Positions 44,510-57,072 are shown, counted from the first letter of the stretch. The stretch is DNA of 64,000 bases from Beverwykella pulmonaria (GCA_001599595.1 BCHH01000010.1:1051392-1115391), one strand, 5' to 3'. A program made the numbers and translations. The notes: generated by a model not told the origin, from the letters alone.

Positions 44510-46774
44510 ATGTCTGGTGATGGTTCTTCTAACATTAAATTTCCCACCGACGAACGGGTTGCACTGCAAGTTCAACCCGTGGAAGGAAGGGTACTCGTCC
44601 AATCTGGCTTTTATGAGTCTCAGACTCGTGCTGCTCGACGACCTGATCGCTTTGGAATGCTCGATTTCTTCGGCTTGGACTTAGCTCTCGGTGATATCAA
44701 GGTTAGTTTAATGAGTGCGGAGTGAGTCTACCTTACTAAATACAGACAGCACAGGGATGATGACAACGCGAGAATCTGCCCCATATGCGAGCATTTCAAT
44801 TTCACAAGGTGGCTTCTCGATGGAATATATTTCAAGAGACGCGTTCCGAGAGAGTGGTACTTGGGTAGCTGGAAAGATGTTTCCCAGAGGCGATATTGCT
44901 CTCTTTGCCGCTTGGTATACTCTACCGCCAAGCAGAACCTTAGCTCGAACGATATGCCGGTCTTGTCCCGTGCTATGGTATCACTGCGGCGTCATGAAAC
45001 TCCTATTAAGGCATTGGAAGTTCGCTTGTCGCGCAGAGATTCCTTTGGCTGGGAAGTTCCCGTTATACCCAAACAGCATCATCAGGTACTTTTTGGTGAG
45101 AGGTCTGCAAGTACGCCTAGTACAATCCTTGCTCCGCAAAACAGTGCTCGTATAATCCTTCCAAAAATAGATTTCGGGATGGTGAAAGGTTGGATATTGG
45201 AATGCGACAAAAACCATGGACAAAGTTGCCGGAGCACGGATATCAACAGCGAGGAACTGACCAACACAAAGGTCATTGAAGTCGACACATTACACATTAT
45301 ACCGGCCCCAGAAAAGTGTCGTTACATTGCTCTCAGTTACACTTGGGGTGGTGTAAAGATGGAAATGATGGATCGTGTTTGGAGCGATAGGAGCTGCGTC
45401 CTCGATGTTACACCAGTCTTTGGCGAACTTCCTAAGACAATCAGGGATGCAATCGACGTTGTTAAAGGTCTTGGTGTAGAGTATATCTGGATTGACTCCG
45501 TCTGCATAAATCAGAATTCTACACTCAACAAGAACGAGCAAATTGCTCAGATGGACAGAATTTACTCCTCCGCAGTTTTGACCATCGTTGCAGCTGCAGG
45601 AAATGATGCCGATGCAGGACTGCCTGGTGTGCGAGAGAAATCTAGGATTCCATTTCAACTCACCGAGAGGGTCGGATCGTATATCTTGCGAACCGGTCTA
45701 TCGGATGAGCCTAGTATCGGAATCATAGATTCTTCACCTTGGAATCAACGCGGCTGGACATACCAAGAACGTTTACTCTCATGCCGATGTCTGACTTTCA
45801 CATCGCACCAGGTCTACTTTCATTGTGGCTTGGGAACTTGGAGCGAAGACACGACACAAATGAAAAAACAGGTGAAAGTGAGCAATGGAGCCCTTGCTGA
45901 GTGGCTGCGACCACATGTATTCGCACGCACGCGGAAGCTCTTGTCGCTCAGTCCTTTTGAAGAGTTTCTTGCCGAATTTACCCCAAGAAAGTTTTCGTAC
46001 GACTCAGATAGACTCAAGGCATCTATAGCTGTCTTAAAGCTATTTTCGACCATATATGAAAGTCACATGCTTTGGGGGCTAACAGAACGGGCATTCGAGC
46101 GATTTCTTCTCTGGAACTATAAATATCCTATATCTCGGGCCGTGCATGCCCGGGTACATAGAATTCAAGGGTTCCCGACGTGGTCGTGGGCGTCATGGTC
46201 TGGTCAGACAACCTATGAACGCAACAATCTGACGCTTTGCTCTGTGGTGACCTGGTACTATCTCTGCGATAATGGAGACTTGTGTAGGGTTATTAATGAT
46301 AAAATGAAGAACGATGAGCAAGAGAATGCAAAGGGGTTAAAAGAAATGAGAGAGTGGAGACCAGAACAGCATCAGTGCCCCGATATCGATTTGAGGGCGT
46401 ACGACGCCTGCCAAATTCCCGGAGAGCGCTGCGCTGGAGTCCTCGTCTTCTGGACAACTTCCATTTTGCTGTCCGTGGAACCCATTGCCAACTCGTTGCG
46501 GGAGACCAAATCACCCTACATTCACTCTCTAGTTTTGGACGATAAAGGAAGCGTAATCAACGCGAAACCTATTATTCTCCCACGAGACTGGTGGATTTCT
46601 CAAACCCAGAACCGCTTTTATTTCATCGTTGTCGCACAAGATACTGAAAGCGTCATGTTGTTCATGGTGGAGTGGCATGGCTGTGTGGCCCTAAGAGTCG
46701 GACAGATGAAAGTAAGTTGCAGAGATTGGAAACGGTTGCCCGAAAGAACCTGGAGATTGATACATCTTGGTTGA
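44510..46774 (+). CDS. HET-domain (heterokaryon incompatibility) protein
   Basis: Two exons, 44510-44701 and 44750-46774, around a 48-nt intron encode 738 residues. The second exon opens with a pair of CxxC motifs (ICPICEHF and YCSLCRLV) in the usual N-terminal region of these proteins. The HET domain at about residues 255-400 shows its three blocks: YIALSYTWGG, then LGVEYIWIDSVCINQN, and WNQRGWTYQERLLS. HET proteins trigger cell death when unlike fungal individuals fuse; the domain is TIR-like in fold. The C-terminal half has no known domain but contains FPTWSWASWSG, common in this family. The exon-1 donor and the acceptor at 44749 are chosen because only they join the frames. No lesion is seen, so it is probably functional. 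Confidence 0.93.
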
Positions 46775-47101
46775 CAAGAGTATGCAAGTAAATTGGCAGT
46801 CAGTCCACATATCTGGAACGAATATGCTAATCTTGGTGTGCTCTACACTACATGCATTTCTTCCTGCTCCCTGCTCCGTAGAAGCCTTGAGTCTCGAGCA
46901 ATTACCTCTTGTAGCCTGATGGCGAAAGTGTCATGTAACGGCGAAGGCATGCGGAGGGAAAACACGTTATCGACTGAATCGTAATTGTATTGAAGCTTGT
47001 CCGCTACCCAGGCTCTAAGTGTCCTTCTCCAATGCATCCTGCAGGGTTTGGTATTCGTCTGATGATATGTGAAAATGGTCCCAAGTGTTGTTCGATAATC
47101 A
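46775..47101. other. 3' flank of the HET gene, no gene seen
   Basis: No further gene recognised between the HET gene and the coiled-coil fragment on the other strand. Confidence 0.5.
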
Positions 47102-47480
47102 ACCTTGATAGCGCAATTGTATAAGATTAAGCAAGCAAAGAAGAGTTGTGGAGGAGAATCTATGAGGTTTATAGTTGTCTGTAATTTGCCAGAATTCGGA
47201 GGGCTGGCCTTGCCTTTGTATCTTATCTAATTGGCACGCTGCGAGCTTCCAGCGCTGGCGGATGTCCTTGAGCTCGGCTTGCATCGTGCGCATATTCCTC
47301 TCTGCCTTTGCTCGGAGCTCCCGCTTCTTGATAAGCTCGGCTACCGGTACAACTGTGCTGACTACAAGTAGCCCCCAATCTTCGAATTACCGCTCCTTGG
47401 GCAGACTACAGCGAGCCTTGGCACCATGAGCCTCATATTTTTGCTTACAAGAGTCCAAGTGATTGAATAACTCTAGGGCA
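47102..47480 (-). pseudogene. Coiled-coil gene fragment
   Basis: Read leftward, LFNHLDSCKQKYEAHGAKAR reaches a TAA near 47387. After a possible short intron, ELIKKRELRAKAERNMRTMQ and AELKDIRQRWKLAACQLDK follow, to a stop at 47102. The Lys/Glu/Arg-rich heptad pattern is clear. No start codon is visible in the upstream sequence and the family is not recognised. It may be a fragment left by rearrangement. Confidence 0.4.
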
Positions 47481-47504
47481 AATAAAAGAACTGTACCTAC
47501 TGAT

Positions 47505-47522
47505 CGCTATTAGCGATCGCTA
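47505..47522. repeat. Short perfect palindrome
   Basis: TAGCGATCGCTA at 47511-47522 is a 12-bp palindrome. Its left half also pairs with the preceding GATCGCTAT, giving two overlapping ways to form a hairpin. Function unknown. Confidence 0.6.
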
Positions 47523-47882
47523 AACAAAATGGACTCGCGTATGTTCGGAATTTCGCACGGAAATCCACATTTCGAAAGCGGCTGGAGAAAGACATGTGCG
47601 AACTCACCACCTTGTATGGAACTATCTTTCATTGAGCAATACTTTTTAAGGTGACCGACGATCGTGGCAACAGGGATGTAGAGATGGAAAGTATATAGAT
47701 TATCTATCCATTAACAACACATTTCCTACTCTCATCATCTCTTTTTATCTCTCGTCTCCTCATAGTCAATACTGCCTTCTTTCATCTAACGACACTGTCC
47801 TTGTCACTCCTGCAACACTATATAGCGATCTCTACACGCTCCGTTGACACATTCCCCATCTATCAACTTCCGACTTAATCGC

Positions 47883-48541
47883 AATGTCTCCTCTCTCTAC
47901 TCCTAGCCACCTTCGCCGGCCTCGCGGTTACCGCTTCTGCGCCCTTCTCCACCGAACCCACCTTCATCTTAGCCATAAATTGCACCTCGCACTGGTCTCC
48001 CGACTTCCACGCCGTCTTCATGGACAAGCCTGACCGCAGCCTTCCCGCCCCCAACAACCACAGCCCCACGGACCCGAACAAAAATTCTACATGGTGCAAA
48101 GCGAAGGTGGGACACACAAGCGTGCCGCTGTCGTCTCATTCTCTGGCGTTCCCAGAGGTGCCAAAATTTGCGGGCCCAACTGGAGACAGTCTATCATCGC
48201 ACGCAGGTTAGCCAGCTTCGGCACCGCGTCCGTCTTAAAAATTTTCCCGTTGTAGTTTGGCGGTAAGACATTGCTTGATGCTGTCGGCGGGGAGGTAACG
48301 ATGAGGAGTGTGAGAGCGTTCATTGGGAATTGGGTAGGGAGTGTGGATTTTGGGAATTCGGGCGAGAAGGCGCAGAATCATTTTCAATCAGGCGGGGACG
48401 GCCAATTTCGACAATATGTGTGAGATTGAGACGGCGTTTTATGTTACGCTTTATTCGCCGGATGAGGAGGAGATGGTGGTTTTTACGCAGGATCCGGTCA
48501 TTGGGAGTGGGTGGGTTCTGCAGCATGAGAGTCAGTGTTAG
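47883..48541 (+). pseudogene. Frameshifted small secreted-protein gene
   Basis: A hydrophobic, Leu/Ala-rich secretion-signal-like segment (LLLATFAGLAVTASA) is followed by a mature region with scattered Cys. The ATG at 47884 is in a different frame from the signal segment. A second break lies at an A5 run (48080-48084), after which the reading continues as a segment containing THKRAAVVSFSGVP. An in-frame TAG sits at 48253-48255, and a third shift near 48391-48400 (a G run) leads to NFDNMCEIETAFYVTL and a terminal Cys at the stop near 48540. The protein would have been about 200 residues, of the size of fungal effector-like proteins. Shifts at simple-sequence runs could also be assembly errors. 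Confidence 0.6.
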
Positions 48542-48732
48542 GAGGTGCAAGGACTTGGTTTTGGGGGGAGGAGGATAGTAGTGGGTGGGTGGTGTGAGAC
48601 GTTGAGCCTCACCTTGTGCTTGTAAAAGATTTCTGAAAGTTTTTAGAGTAAATAAAGGATTTGAACTGTATAGCGTAAGAATGTCATACGCTCTTTAGGT
48701 CTTCAACCAGCTACAGCTGGAGCTTCCTTACC

Positions 48733-49185
48733 TTGTTCTCGTCTACCCTCTTGTTCATCATGCTTTTCCTTTCTAACTTCTTCTTTCTCGTTCTTTTTAA
48801 TTTCATGGTGTTTATCTCAGCTTCTCTAAGTGTATTTCCTCGAACTCCCGAGTACGAACTCATCTCCGAAGCCTGTAAAGATGCCATCCGAGCATTCAAG
48901 TGGGATAAGTACTACCTCCATAACTCCGCAGTCGAGAACCTTGGCGAGAGGTATATATCTTCAGCTTCGAAGCAGTTCCTCTGCTCCTTAGTTTTAATCT
49001 ATTTGTGGGAACCTCTCGACATACTTCTGCATCGCTATAGCATAGTCAGCCGCTTAGATTTGCGGACGGGACTTTCGGACAAGTATGCTGTTATCAGAGA
49101 CCAGAGCTTTGCAGTTGCGACGTGGTACTTCCATCCTGGATCTCCAGTGGTATTCACCCAAGTGAAGGTGTCAAAGTTTGAATAG
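48733..49185 (+). other. Open frame of uncertain status
   Basis: A frame of 150 codons with a Phe/Leu-rich hydrophobic start and then EACKDAIRAFKWDKYYLHN. The opposite strand at 49180-49440 also reads in a coding-like way (for example PEGGTVFDHWEGKLVAAGGG, then IPFLETACVSTTDLSFG). At least one of the two strands carries a relic, but I cannot decide which and recognise neither family. Confidence 0.25.
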
Positions 49186-49688
49186 TAGGCCAATAAATGA
49201 CACCAAAGCTGAGATCAGTAGTCGACACACAAGCAGTCTCCAGGAATGGGATGGCATCTCCTCCTCCTGCTGCGACCAACTTGCCTTCCCAGTGATCAAA
49301 GACTGTTCCACCTTCAGGAGAAGCAACTACTTTTGTCGCTTTCTGGATAACGTTTTGCAGCAGTGGGGTTGCTTTGACTTGGAATTCGGGGCCAGCTGCT
49401 GCAACGACGACGTATAGATATGCTACGACAGTCTTTTGAAGCCAGGGGAGATGAGAGGCTATCCAAGACTCGGATCCAACCTGTTCGGTTTCTGCGCCTT
49501 CCTAGCTGATAAACATGGTGGTTCGCCGAGGCCGCCATCCCGCTCTGTATCGCAATTTGGCGTTTTATATGGGGCGTTACCTTGATCTTTTGATATGTTG
49601 CTCAATTTCGTTTGCTGAGGATGAGGTCGAATAAATTCACTTCAGTGAAGACGCCCGCATAGACAGCATACTCTGCAATTATTCTACG

Positions 49689-50775
49689 TTGCCCTTCCCG
49701 CTCCCAAGAGAGCGTAATGAGCTTCGTGTAATAGGGCTCACGAGAGGTTCCGAAGGGACGACATACTCAAGACTAGACACCATGCTCATGATGATGCGTT
49801 GTACCAAGGTCGCGGATCCTAGAGACAAGGTGTATGTCATTCTTAGCATCTCTTCGGGTTTTTCGGAACTGGATCTTGCGCCTGACTATTACATATCTGT
49901 CAGGGACACATGTATCCGTACTACTGTAGTAATAAGTCAAATGAGGGGCCTCTCGATGCTCTATTTTCTGATTTTTGTCCAGCATAGTGATCAGAAACTG
50001 AATCCCGATCTTCCTTCATGAATATCAGATTGGAGGAGACTGCTAGAACCACCTTGGCTGATCAGCAATTCCAGCTTCAAAACAGCCAGTAACATGCAAC
50101 CCAAAATAACATCCCGGCATGGGCGTTCCCTGGGGCACCACCTTCGATATCGGCAGATTCAGTAGGGCCATGCGATTCTTTGTCCGTCCGAGGCGTTTTG
50201 ATTTTGAGAATTGTGGTTCTGGCTTCGCTGGAGGGCATAGGCGCAATTTACCACCAACGGATATGCTCGAGGCACTTCCGAATCCCTACAAGTGCTCATT
50301 CGAAGAGACATACAGAGAAGGACTAGATCCATCGCATAATTATTTAGGCAGTCTTACACCATCTTCTCACCGTAGCTGCGCTTACCCATTCTGAGATAAT
50401 CGGCTCCAAAGACGACACCAAGTTTTCGAGGCTGCCAGAATCTCTTGGGACGGGAATGATTTTGAGGCTTTAAATCATCCGAAAAGTCCATGTGATGTTG
50501 ACATTGCCGCATGGGATCGCGCTGATGAAGTGACTGGCATAACCTATGGCCGAAAATTATTCGCCACGGATCTTGGGTTTATAGGCTTAGCATCTCCCAC
50601 GAGCATTGTCGGCGATGAAATATGCGTTCTCTTTGGTGGTAAGGCTCCATATGTATTTCGCCGAGAAGGTTTTCATCGCAGGTTTGTGGGTGAGTGTTAC
50701 ATTTTCGGTCTTATGAATGGCGAGGTTCTTGACGGACTCGAAAAGAGCTTGGAGGAGAATTTCGTTTTCATTTGA
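49689..50775 (+). pseudogene. HET-domain gene C-terminal relic
   Basis: TKVADPRDKVYVILSISSG is the typical post-HET motif (DPRDKVYALLGL). It is followed by LAPDYYISVRDTC and, after a TGA at about 50019 where Trp is expected, by ISDWRRLLEPPW. After further breaks, YGRKLFATDLGFIGLASP, IVGDEICVLFGG and the GECYIFGLMNGE stretch give the standard C-terminal region of HET proteins, to a stop at 50773-50775. The HET domain itself is not found upstream. TGG-to-TGA is the kind of change made by repeat-induced point mutation. It is clearly a different gene from the intact HET gene 3 kb away. Confidence 0.75.
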
Positions 50776-51119
50776 AAATTTCTAGTTCAATTGTAAACTC
50801 TGCGACTTAGCAAAGTGCTCCTTCTTAGAGGAAATACTGCCATGTAAAACGGTTGGTTGAAGTAGTCTGCTCAGACCTTGGCGAGCTGAGGTTGAAAGTG
50901 AAAACCACGGTAGCCCTGGAGACTTCGGATACAAAACATACCAAGGAGCGGACCTATCAACGAAACAGAAAATGTAAGAAATTAAACACCACAATGGCCG
51001 ACCTCCAGGCCTCGATATTGGAGAGTTGCACAATAATTTACTTGATATATGGCTAATGTTCCAAAGTAAACCTCTCCAGCATTCACCTTCTAGCAATATA
51101 GTGCCCCCCAAAAGCCAGT
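50776..51119. other. Intergenic, no gene seen
   Basis: Lies between two convergent units, the HET relic and the membrane-protein gene. Nothing recognised. Confidence 0.5.
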
Positions 51120-52145
51120 CTAGCCGAAATTATCAGCCCATCCTGGCTTAGACGTTCCAGCAGGCTCATAGTAATGCACATACCAAAAGAATGAGAAACA
51201 CACTATCCTGCAAAAGAAATCAAAGGCGAGAGTATTCCTATATCCCTTGTGTGGGGAGTTATTAAGCAAGACATGCTTTTTCGTGACCGGAAAGAAGAAA
51301 AGTAGCCACGCTAACATAGAAATGATAATGGACCACATGAAATACATCTGGCTAAACCGGTAATTGAGGGTATGAAGAATAGTAAGGACCACATTAATTG
51401 CGAGCATTGACAGTACAAGACTCCTATTTCGACGGCTGAGAGATTGTGGTGAGTCATTAGATTCTGACAATATAAATGGAAGATAGATTATTACTGGAAT
51501 GAAGTGCGCAGCCAGCCTCACCATACGAAACTTCCACTTACGGTACGGAATTGGATCCGGAGGTATTCCAGCCAAGTCCACCAGAGCAAGAACGACCAAC
51601 TGCAGTAACACAGCCATGGCGCCGAAACTCTGTTCGAATAACTTCAACCAATACTCTAGCGGACTGCCCTCAAGGGTACTTGCATCAAGGTCTTCTACGG
51701 CAAAACTGGCGAGTATGCTCATTATTTCCATAACAACAAAAGAGGCAAGGTAGCAACAGGCCCACGTCTGTGTCCACCGCAACCCAGAACAAGCCATCAA
51801 CTTAACAGTCTGGGGCACCACTCCCACCACAAACCACACACATCTTAGAAACAACGCCGATTCGAGTTCTTGTATGCCTCCAATTGCAGTGCCTTCTATA
51901 TCTTTACGCCTTACCGCGATGACTCTTTTCGCAGCAAGGGCAGGCGAGTGGCCTAGGCAAGTATAGGTGGTAAACCGGATGAGGACAAGAGCAGCGTCGA
52001 AGGCGCATACGACGGGGGAGCTGCGGAGATAGGTCCGCAGTGAGGGATCGAAGCTGCAGACCCGGCCTGAAGGCTGCATCAATGTGTTGATAGCGAGAGG
52101 TGGGAGAGACCAGAAGGCGCTTTGCCAGGAAACTTGGGATGCCAT
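51120..52145 (-). CDS. Eight-helix membrane protein, unknown function
   Basis: One exon of 341 residues from the ATG at 52145 (MASQVSWQSAFWSLPPL). The frame stays open upstream to 52373, but that part is Ser/Pro/Arg-rich and lacks conserved character. Eight hydrophobic segments are visible, for example LRCVWFVVGVVPQTVKLMAC, CCYLASFVVMEIMSILASF and MAVLLQLVVLALVDLAGI. The motif IGGIQELESALFLRCVWF just before the second helix resembles a recurring fungal family of uncharacterised polytopic membrane proteins. No transporter or receptor signature is recognised. The position between a HET relic and the secreted-protein gene is noted; no functional link is shown. Confidence 0.72.
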   Translation of the reverse strand: MASQVSWQSAFWSLPPLAINTLMQPSGRVCSFDPSLRTYLRSSPVVCAFDAALVLIRFTTYTCLGHSPALAAKRVIAVRRKDIEGTAIGGIQELESALFLRCVWFVVGVVPQTVKLMACSGLRWTQTWACCYLASFVVMEIMSILASFAVEDLDASTLEGSPLEYWLKLFEQSFGAMAVLLQLVVLALVDLAGIPPDPIPYRKWKFRMVRLAAHFIPVIIYLPFILSESNDSPQSLSRRNRSLVLSMLAINVVLTILHTLNYRFSQMYFMWSIIISMLAWLLFFFPVTKKHVLLNNSPHKGYRNTLAFDFFCRIVCFSFFWYVHYYEPAGTSKPGWADNFG

Positions 52146-54391
52146 GCTGTGCGCGTGGTATGAGCATTCGTTTCGTCTATCACAAGGCTGGGACGAACCT
52201 TGGCCCCGCGACTTTGATGGACCCAGAAAAGCACGGCGGAAGAATCCGAGTGAGAAAGTGGCTAATAATCGGAGGGCTGGAGACGGCGACGAGTAGAGGG
52301 ACGGGTGCGACGAGGCACCAAGGCGAAGTGGGGAAATCTGGGGAACTAGAGGGGAGTGCCGTGGAAGGTTCATTATTTGCCGGTATGGTGTGTAAAAATA
52401 GAATTGTGGCTTAGACTATATTTCACATCGCATGCATGGAGAAGGCCATTGAACTAACCCAACATCATACATAGAAAAACAATAAGGAACATAACAAATT
52501 ACATCTGCCGTCGTTGTTGGGAATAAACGGTGGATGCCTATGGGGCACTCTTGGGTTGTATTTCTGTTGGCATCACAAGGCTATTGCAATTGCAATTGGG
52601 GGGTTCTAAACGACTTGTTGATTCATGTATATCTCTATGAGAGGTGCGGCTGAGGGAATCATCCCACCCCTCTGCCGCCAATCATAGTGCCTCACGTGAT
52701 CACGACGTTCTGTATACTCCCAACAATTTCTTTATCTTGTGTATAAGTACTATGTTTATTCTTTTAGTGACTCATCTATGTGTACCGTTGTTTCCTCGTT
52801 GCCAGCTCGGCCTCCTTCATCAACCTTTATTAATTTTCAACTCAAGACCACAATCATGTGAATACAAGTGCACGTCTCAGTCATGAAGAGTCTACGGTAA
52901 CAACGATCCACCCAAGAGCGATAAGTTCATGTTCACCTCGAGAAACTGGTCCTGCTCACACTCACTCAAGAGTTACAATACGAGTGCCGTTAATCGACCA
53001 CCTCTTGGACTCTGCCTTCACTCACGTTTCCCACATATCCAGAAACTTCAAGTCTCTCTTTCTAGCCAGTACGATTTGGGCGACCTCTCTTACTCAACTT
53101 CTCCAACTCCGAACCTACAATCTCCAACCTCGACCTCCTAAATTCAGAACTGCAGTATCAACCTTGCCCTCTTCTTCGCAGCAGTCGCCTTTATATCTGA
53201 CTCTACCATTTGCTTTCTTCGGATTTTACGCTTGCTTTGAGCCCGCCCATATGGAGAAGTCTCGATTTCAACCGCTGCTCTAACATGGGGCGTGGGAATC
53301 ATTTCGGTGAACAGGGTCATATTTCATCATGCTGAGCGGTCGATGCGCACGCGGCCGCATGATGGTTCGATAGTAGCCCGTCATGGCCATGGATAGAAGG
53401 CGCACCATGATCGTGTGGGACTTCGCTGTTGTGCAATTGCTGTCAGCGCAGATTCCTTCAGGTCTTCACAATCCGCCATTGAGGGGGCTTTGGGCGGCGC
53501 CTCGAGATCTTCGCTAGAAGGGAGTGAGATAAGAAAGTACGAAAGGGGGACACCATTTTTTTTTCGCTATTGCGAGGGAGATGAGGCGTGCGATCGGTGT
53601 TGGACGTCGGCGTGGAAAGGTGAGGTTCTTGAGATGTACGGTTGCGGGCGGGGGTTTCTTCGGGGAAGAGAATAGACCGATCAGAGGGATGGTAGACGGG
53701 GTTCATCTTGATCGAGCACCGCGGGATCACTCTTCCATCAACGTCATCAATCATTGTTCGATTCTTCATCTCATCGCTTTGACGGGATGTTATGGCCAAG
53801 TTCGTGAAATGAGTGCTGTTGTCACCATCCCGTACTGGAATATTACCCATTTCAACCTCTAACTCTCCCAAGCCTCTCGTACCTATCACCCCTTTCTACT
53901 GGTGAAGAAGTAGACCTAACACGATCCTTTCAGCCACTCACTGGAGCTATTTTGTTTATACCACAGGCCAAGGATCGAGAATGATGGACTACAGATAAAA
54001 AATTGAAAACGAAAGGGCGACACGAATGGTCGAAACGGAAAGGGCAAAACTCGAATCCCTTTAGAATCCTGAGTCAAGGCTAGATTTATCCAGATCCAGA
54101 ATCGTCAAAATATCTCGACAGCATCTCTCTCACATCTCGCCATATAGCTGTTCAATCTCGAGGGCTCTCTTGTTCCACAAGGTTATGATCTCATTATTCG
54201 ACTCAACGTCTTACATAATTTCATACTCCGTCTTCCAATATCCTATTCCAAAGCTCTCACTCATTACATCTTACTTTGTTTCCCCCTATAATACTCAAAA
54301 CAGCAGATCCAAACGGCCGAATGGCCGCACACCAGTCACGCACAAACATTCAACCCGGAAGACCACAACCATCCTCGTCATCGCCTTCGTC
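52146..54391. other. Intergenic, no gene seen
   Basis: About 2.2 kb. Pyrimidine-rich on the plus strand at 52850-53200, with frames on both strands lacking motifs. A CACGTGATCACG palindrome lies near 52694. The promoter of the membrane-protein gene must be near the left end. Confidence 0.5.
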
Positions 54392-57072
54392 CTAAAAAAC
54401 ATAAGCGTGCCACAAATCGTCCATATTCGTCAGGAGATCTTCCCCATCAACACCGATATTCTTCTCTATTTCGTCACTAATATCCTGCTGTAACTGAGCC
54501 GAGCCAGTTGTCCTAGTCTGGATATCATGGATGGCGTCATGCACGTAACCTCGCCAGTGGGCGACGCGAGATTCGAGAAATTCGCTCTTCCACTCGTCGT
54601 ACCAGTTGGCCCAATTCTGATCATAATGTTGGCTGATTGCGAGGTCAGCAAATAATAGAGGATTGGCGTATTTAGAGAAACACTTACATGGCGTCGTGCA
54701 TGCGTTGGCTAGTCGCTTTCCATATAGCGATTACGTCGAGGTCGAGGAGGTACGTGAATAACATGTCGAATCTTGTCAACATGACGAGTACATCGTCCAA
54801 GGCACGGCCCTCGGATAGGCCTCGCATGTTAAATACTCTGTTGGTGAAAAACTATGGGGGTCATGGTTAACAGCCATGCACGTATGGTGTTATTGGGTAC
54901 TGAGGGAAGCTCATACTTTTGACTTCAAGTTATTGAGGTTGCTATCAAGAGCGAGCATCTCAGGTTCGCCATTGAACATTGAAATGTCGGTTGAGAGCTC
55001 ATCAGTCATGTCGAAGACTAATTGTTCGACGTCGAAGCGTGCTAGTGCTGCTTTCAGACCGCTTCCGGGCATACACGCGGAAATACCTGGAGTTTGTCTT
55101 TCGCTAATGTATTTCAGCGCTACGCCGATCTGTTCAACAATGAGTACCGATCTTCCCACAACAAATGGAAACTAAGAAAAAACTGACCAACTGCGCCTCG
55201 TAGACATGTTCAGCTTCGTAGTCTCCACCTTTTGTGTCGGGCGGTACTACGCTAACAGCAGTTTTAAGAAAATTGTAATCCCAACTGCAGGTATTGGAAG
55301 TGCCTTTGATCTTGTACTCATATCCGTAGGAGCGACGGAAATTGTTTGGATTCTTAGATGTGTAGGTACTCGTGGCTTTCCATGTGCATACTTTGACGGT
55401 TTTTGTACCTTGACTTCGAGCAACTAGCGCTCTGCCTCGAAAACGGTCTATACCTTCGTCATCGGGTTCATGGAAAGATGATGGAGTATCGTAACATGGG
55501 ACGCAGAAGAGACACCGACTTGAGCTTGTGGATGTGGATGAGGAGGTGCGTGAGGCCTCTGAGTTCTCCGATGGAGGGACGGTGGTAGGAGTTGGATGGG
55601 AATGATCTGGGTTAGATGCCTCGTCTGCGATTTTGATCGAGGCAGCGGCGGCAGCTATACCTTTGTTAGTACGAAGTTACTCGTACCAAGAGCTTTTCGA
55701 GGAGCTTACCCACGGCTGAGGAGAGTTCAATAGCTGCGACCGCTGCCGGTATGGCTAACGAAACCATATTTGTAACTATCGTTGAAGCTCGGAACAAAGA
55801 TGATAATACACTCATTAAAGACTCTGATACATCTGCTCGGCTCAAGATATCGGCCGAGTCTTTCGCTGTCTCTGTACGGACTTGGGCGTGCTTTATGGCT
55901 ATTTGAACCGACTCGGTGTTTGCAGCGTTTGGTAGCTCGGAAAACTTGTCACTATTTTGCTTCACATCGTCGACAGCTTTGCGAGCCTGTGCAACAGAAC
56001 TCTTGAGGGGTATAGCAACAATTTTTGAAGATGTGATAGATGGGATTGTTGGTGATTGCATGGAAAAGAATGACGATGAAGTGGTTGAAGAACCCAGTGA
56101 TGGTGTTGGTAAAGAACCAGAAGATAAGATAATTGATGAGCTCGAGGATGAAGAAATTGATGGGGCTGATGAAGCGAGGATCGAAACGAGTGATGAAGGG
56201 GCTGCAATGGATGGAGACCCTTGTAAAGTTGCCGATGAAACCGGACCTGGTGGACGAGGCGTCTGCGATGAGAAAGTTGGCGAAGCAACTGGCGAATGAT
56301 CTTTCAAAGTGACCGAAGAACTCAATTCAGGTAACTGAGGAGTGGCTGAAGGAAGTGTGGATAATGCATGAGTGGAATGAGATCGGGAGTCAGACAGCAG
56401 CGATAGAAGCCACCCGAAAGGTAGTGGAGTTGAGACTAGTGAGCGAGTTGATGTGGATGAAATAGTGATAAGTACTTCCGGTATAGCGAATGTGACGGTA
56501 GGTTCGGGTTCGGGTACAGATGGAGGCAGCAATGGTGGAGGTTTGATGGGAATGGCAGGGCCATTTCCTTCCACGTTGAAACTGAAGCATCTCCCTCCCT
56601 GTTGTCCACAGAAATAGTACGTGATGGCGCAGGAGCGGCCAGTTAGGTCAGAAATAAAGCCGTCGTTGTCGACGGGCCAGTGTTGGTCCCCACATTGGCG
56701 TTTAGGCGAACAGACGTTGAAAATGTCGGAAAGCCTATAATAAGAGAGCTTAGCGGTGTTCTTAGCTGGAAGGGCTGGAGATCGAAAGAGGTCTTACATC
56801 TCTTGAAGCTTTTCCCCAGCTATCCCATCACCGTAGTAGCCACAACGGTATGTGACCGCGCAACCTAGGCCATCGCTTACTCTGGAGATCATCGTGTCCT
56901 GGGTATACTGACGCGTGGTATCGATTGTGTCGATTGCCGAGTTGCAGAGTCCGACCAAGGAGTCATCAAATGGGTTCCAATTCTGACACACATAACATGA
57001 GGGAGCGGTGTTGGTTGTTGTAAGAAGGGAAAGCAGTGCCAGCACTGCTGCAAAGGAGTGAAGAAGAGCCAT
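54392..57072 (-). CDS. Secreted six-exon protein with an EHV-type C-terminal region, unknown function
   Basis: Six exons, 57072-56798, 56734-55710, 55660-55188, 55129-54917, 54851-54688 and 54632-54392, encode 796 residues. All junctions are GT-AG and keep phase. Residues 1-22 form a signal peptide (MALLHSFAAVLALLSLLTTT). Next comes a Cys-rich domain to about residue 150 (CYVCQNWNPF, then VCSPKRQCG and YYFCGQQGGRC), a long Ser/Thr/Pro-rich linker likely to be O-glycosylated, a helical stretch, another Cys-containing part (RCLFCVPCYD), and then GGDYEAEHVYEAQL. The latter resembles a motif seen in secreted fungal proteins next to GH18 chitinase modules. The last 200 residues are helical with many Trp. 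It is probably secreted or wall-bound. No catalytic motif is recognised. Divergent from the FunK1 gene. Confidence 0.8.

Noticed and set aside
52858..53283. 141-codon plus-strand frame
   Set aside because: Pyrimidine-rich DNA giving Ser/Pro/Leu/Thr; no motif and no conserved character.
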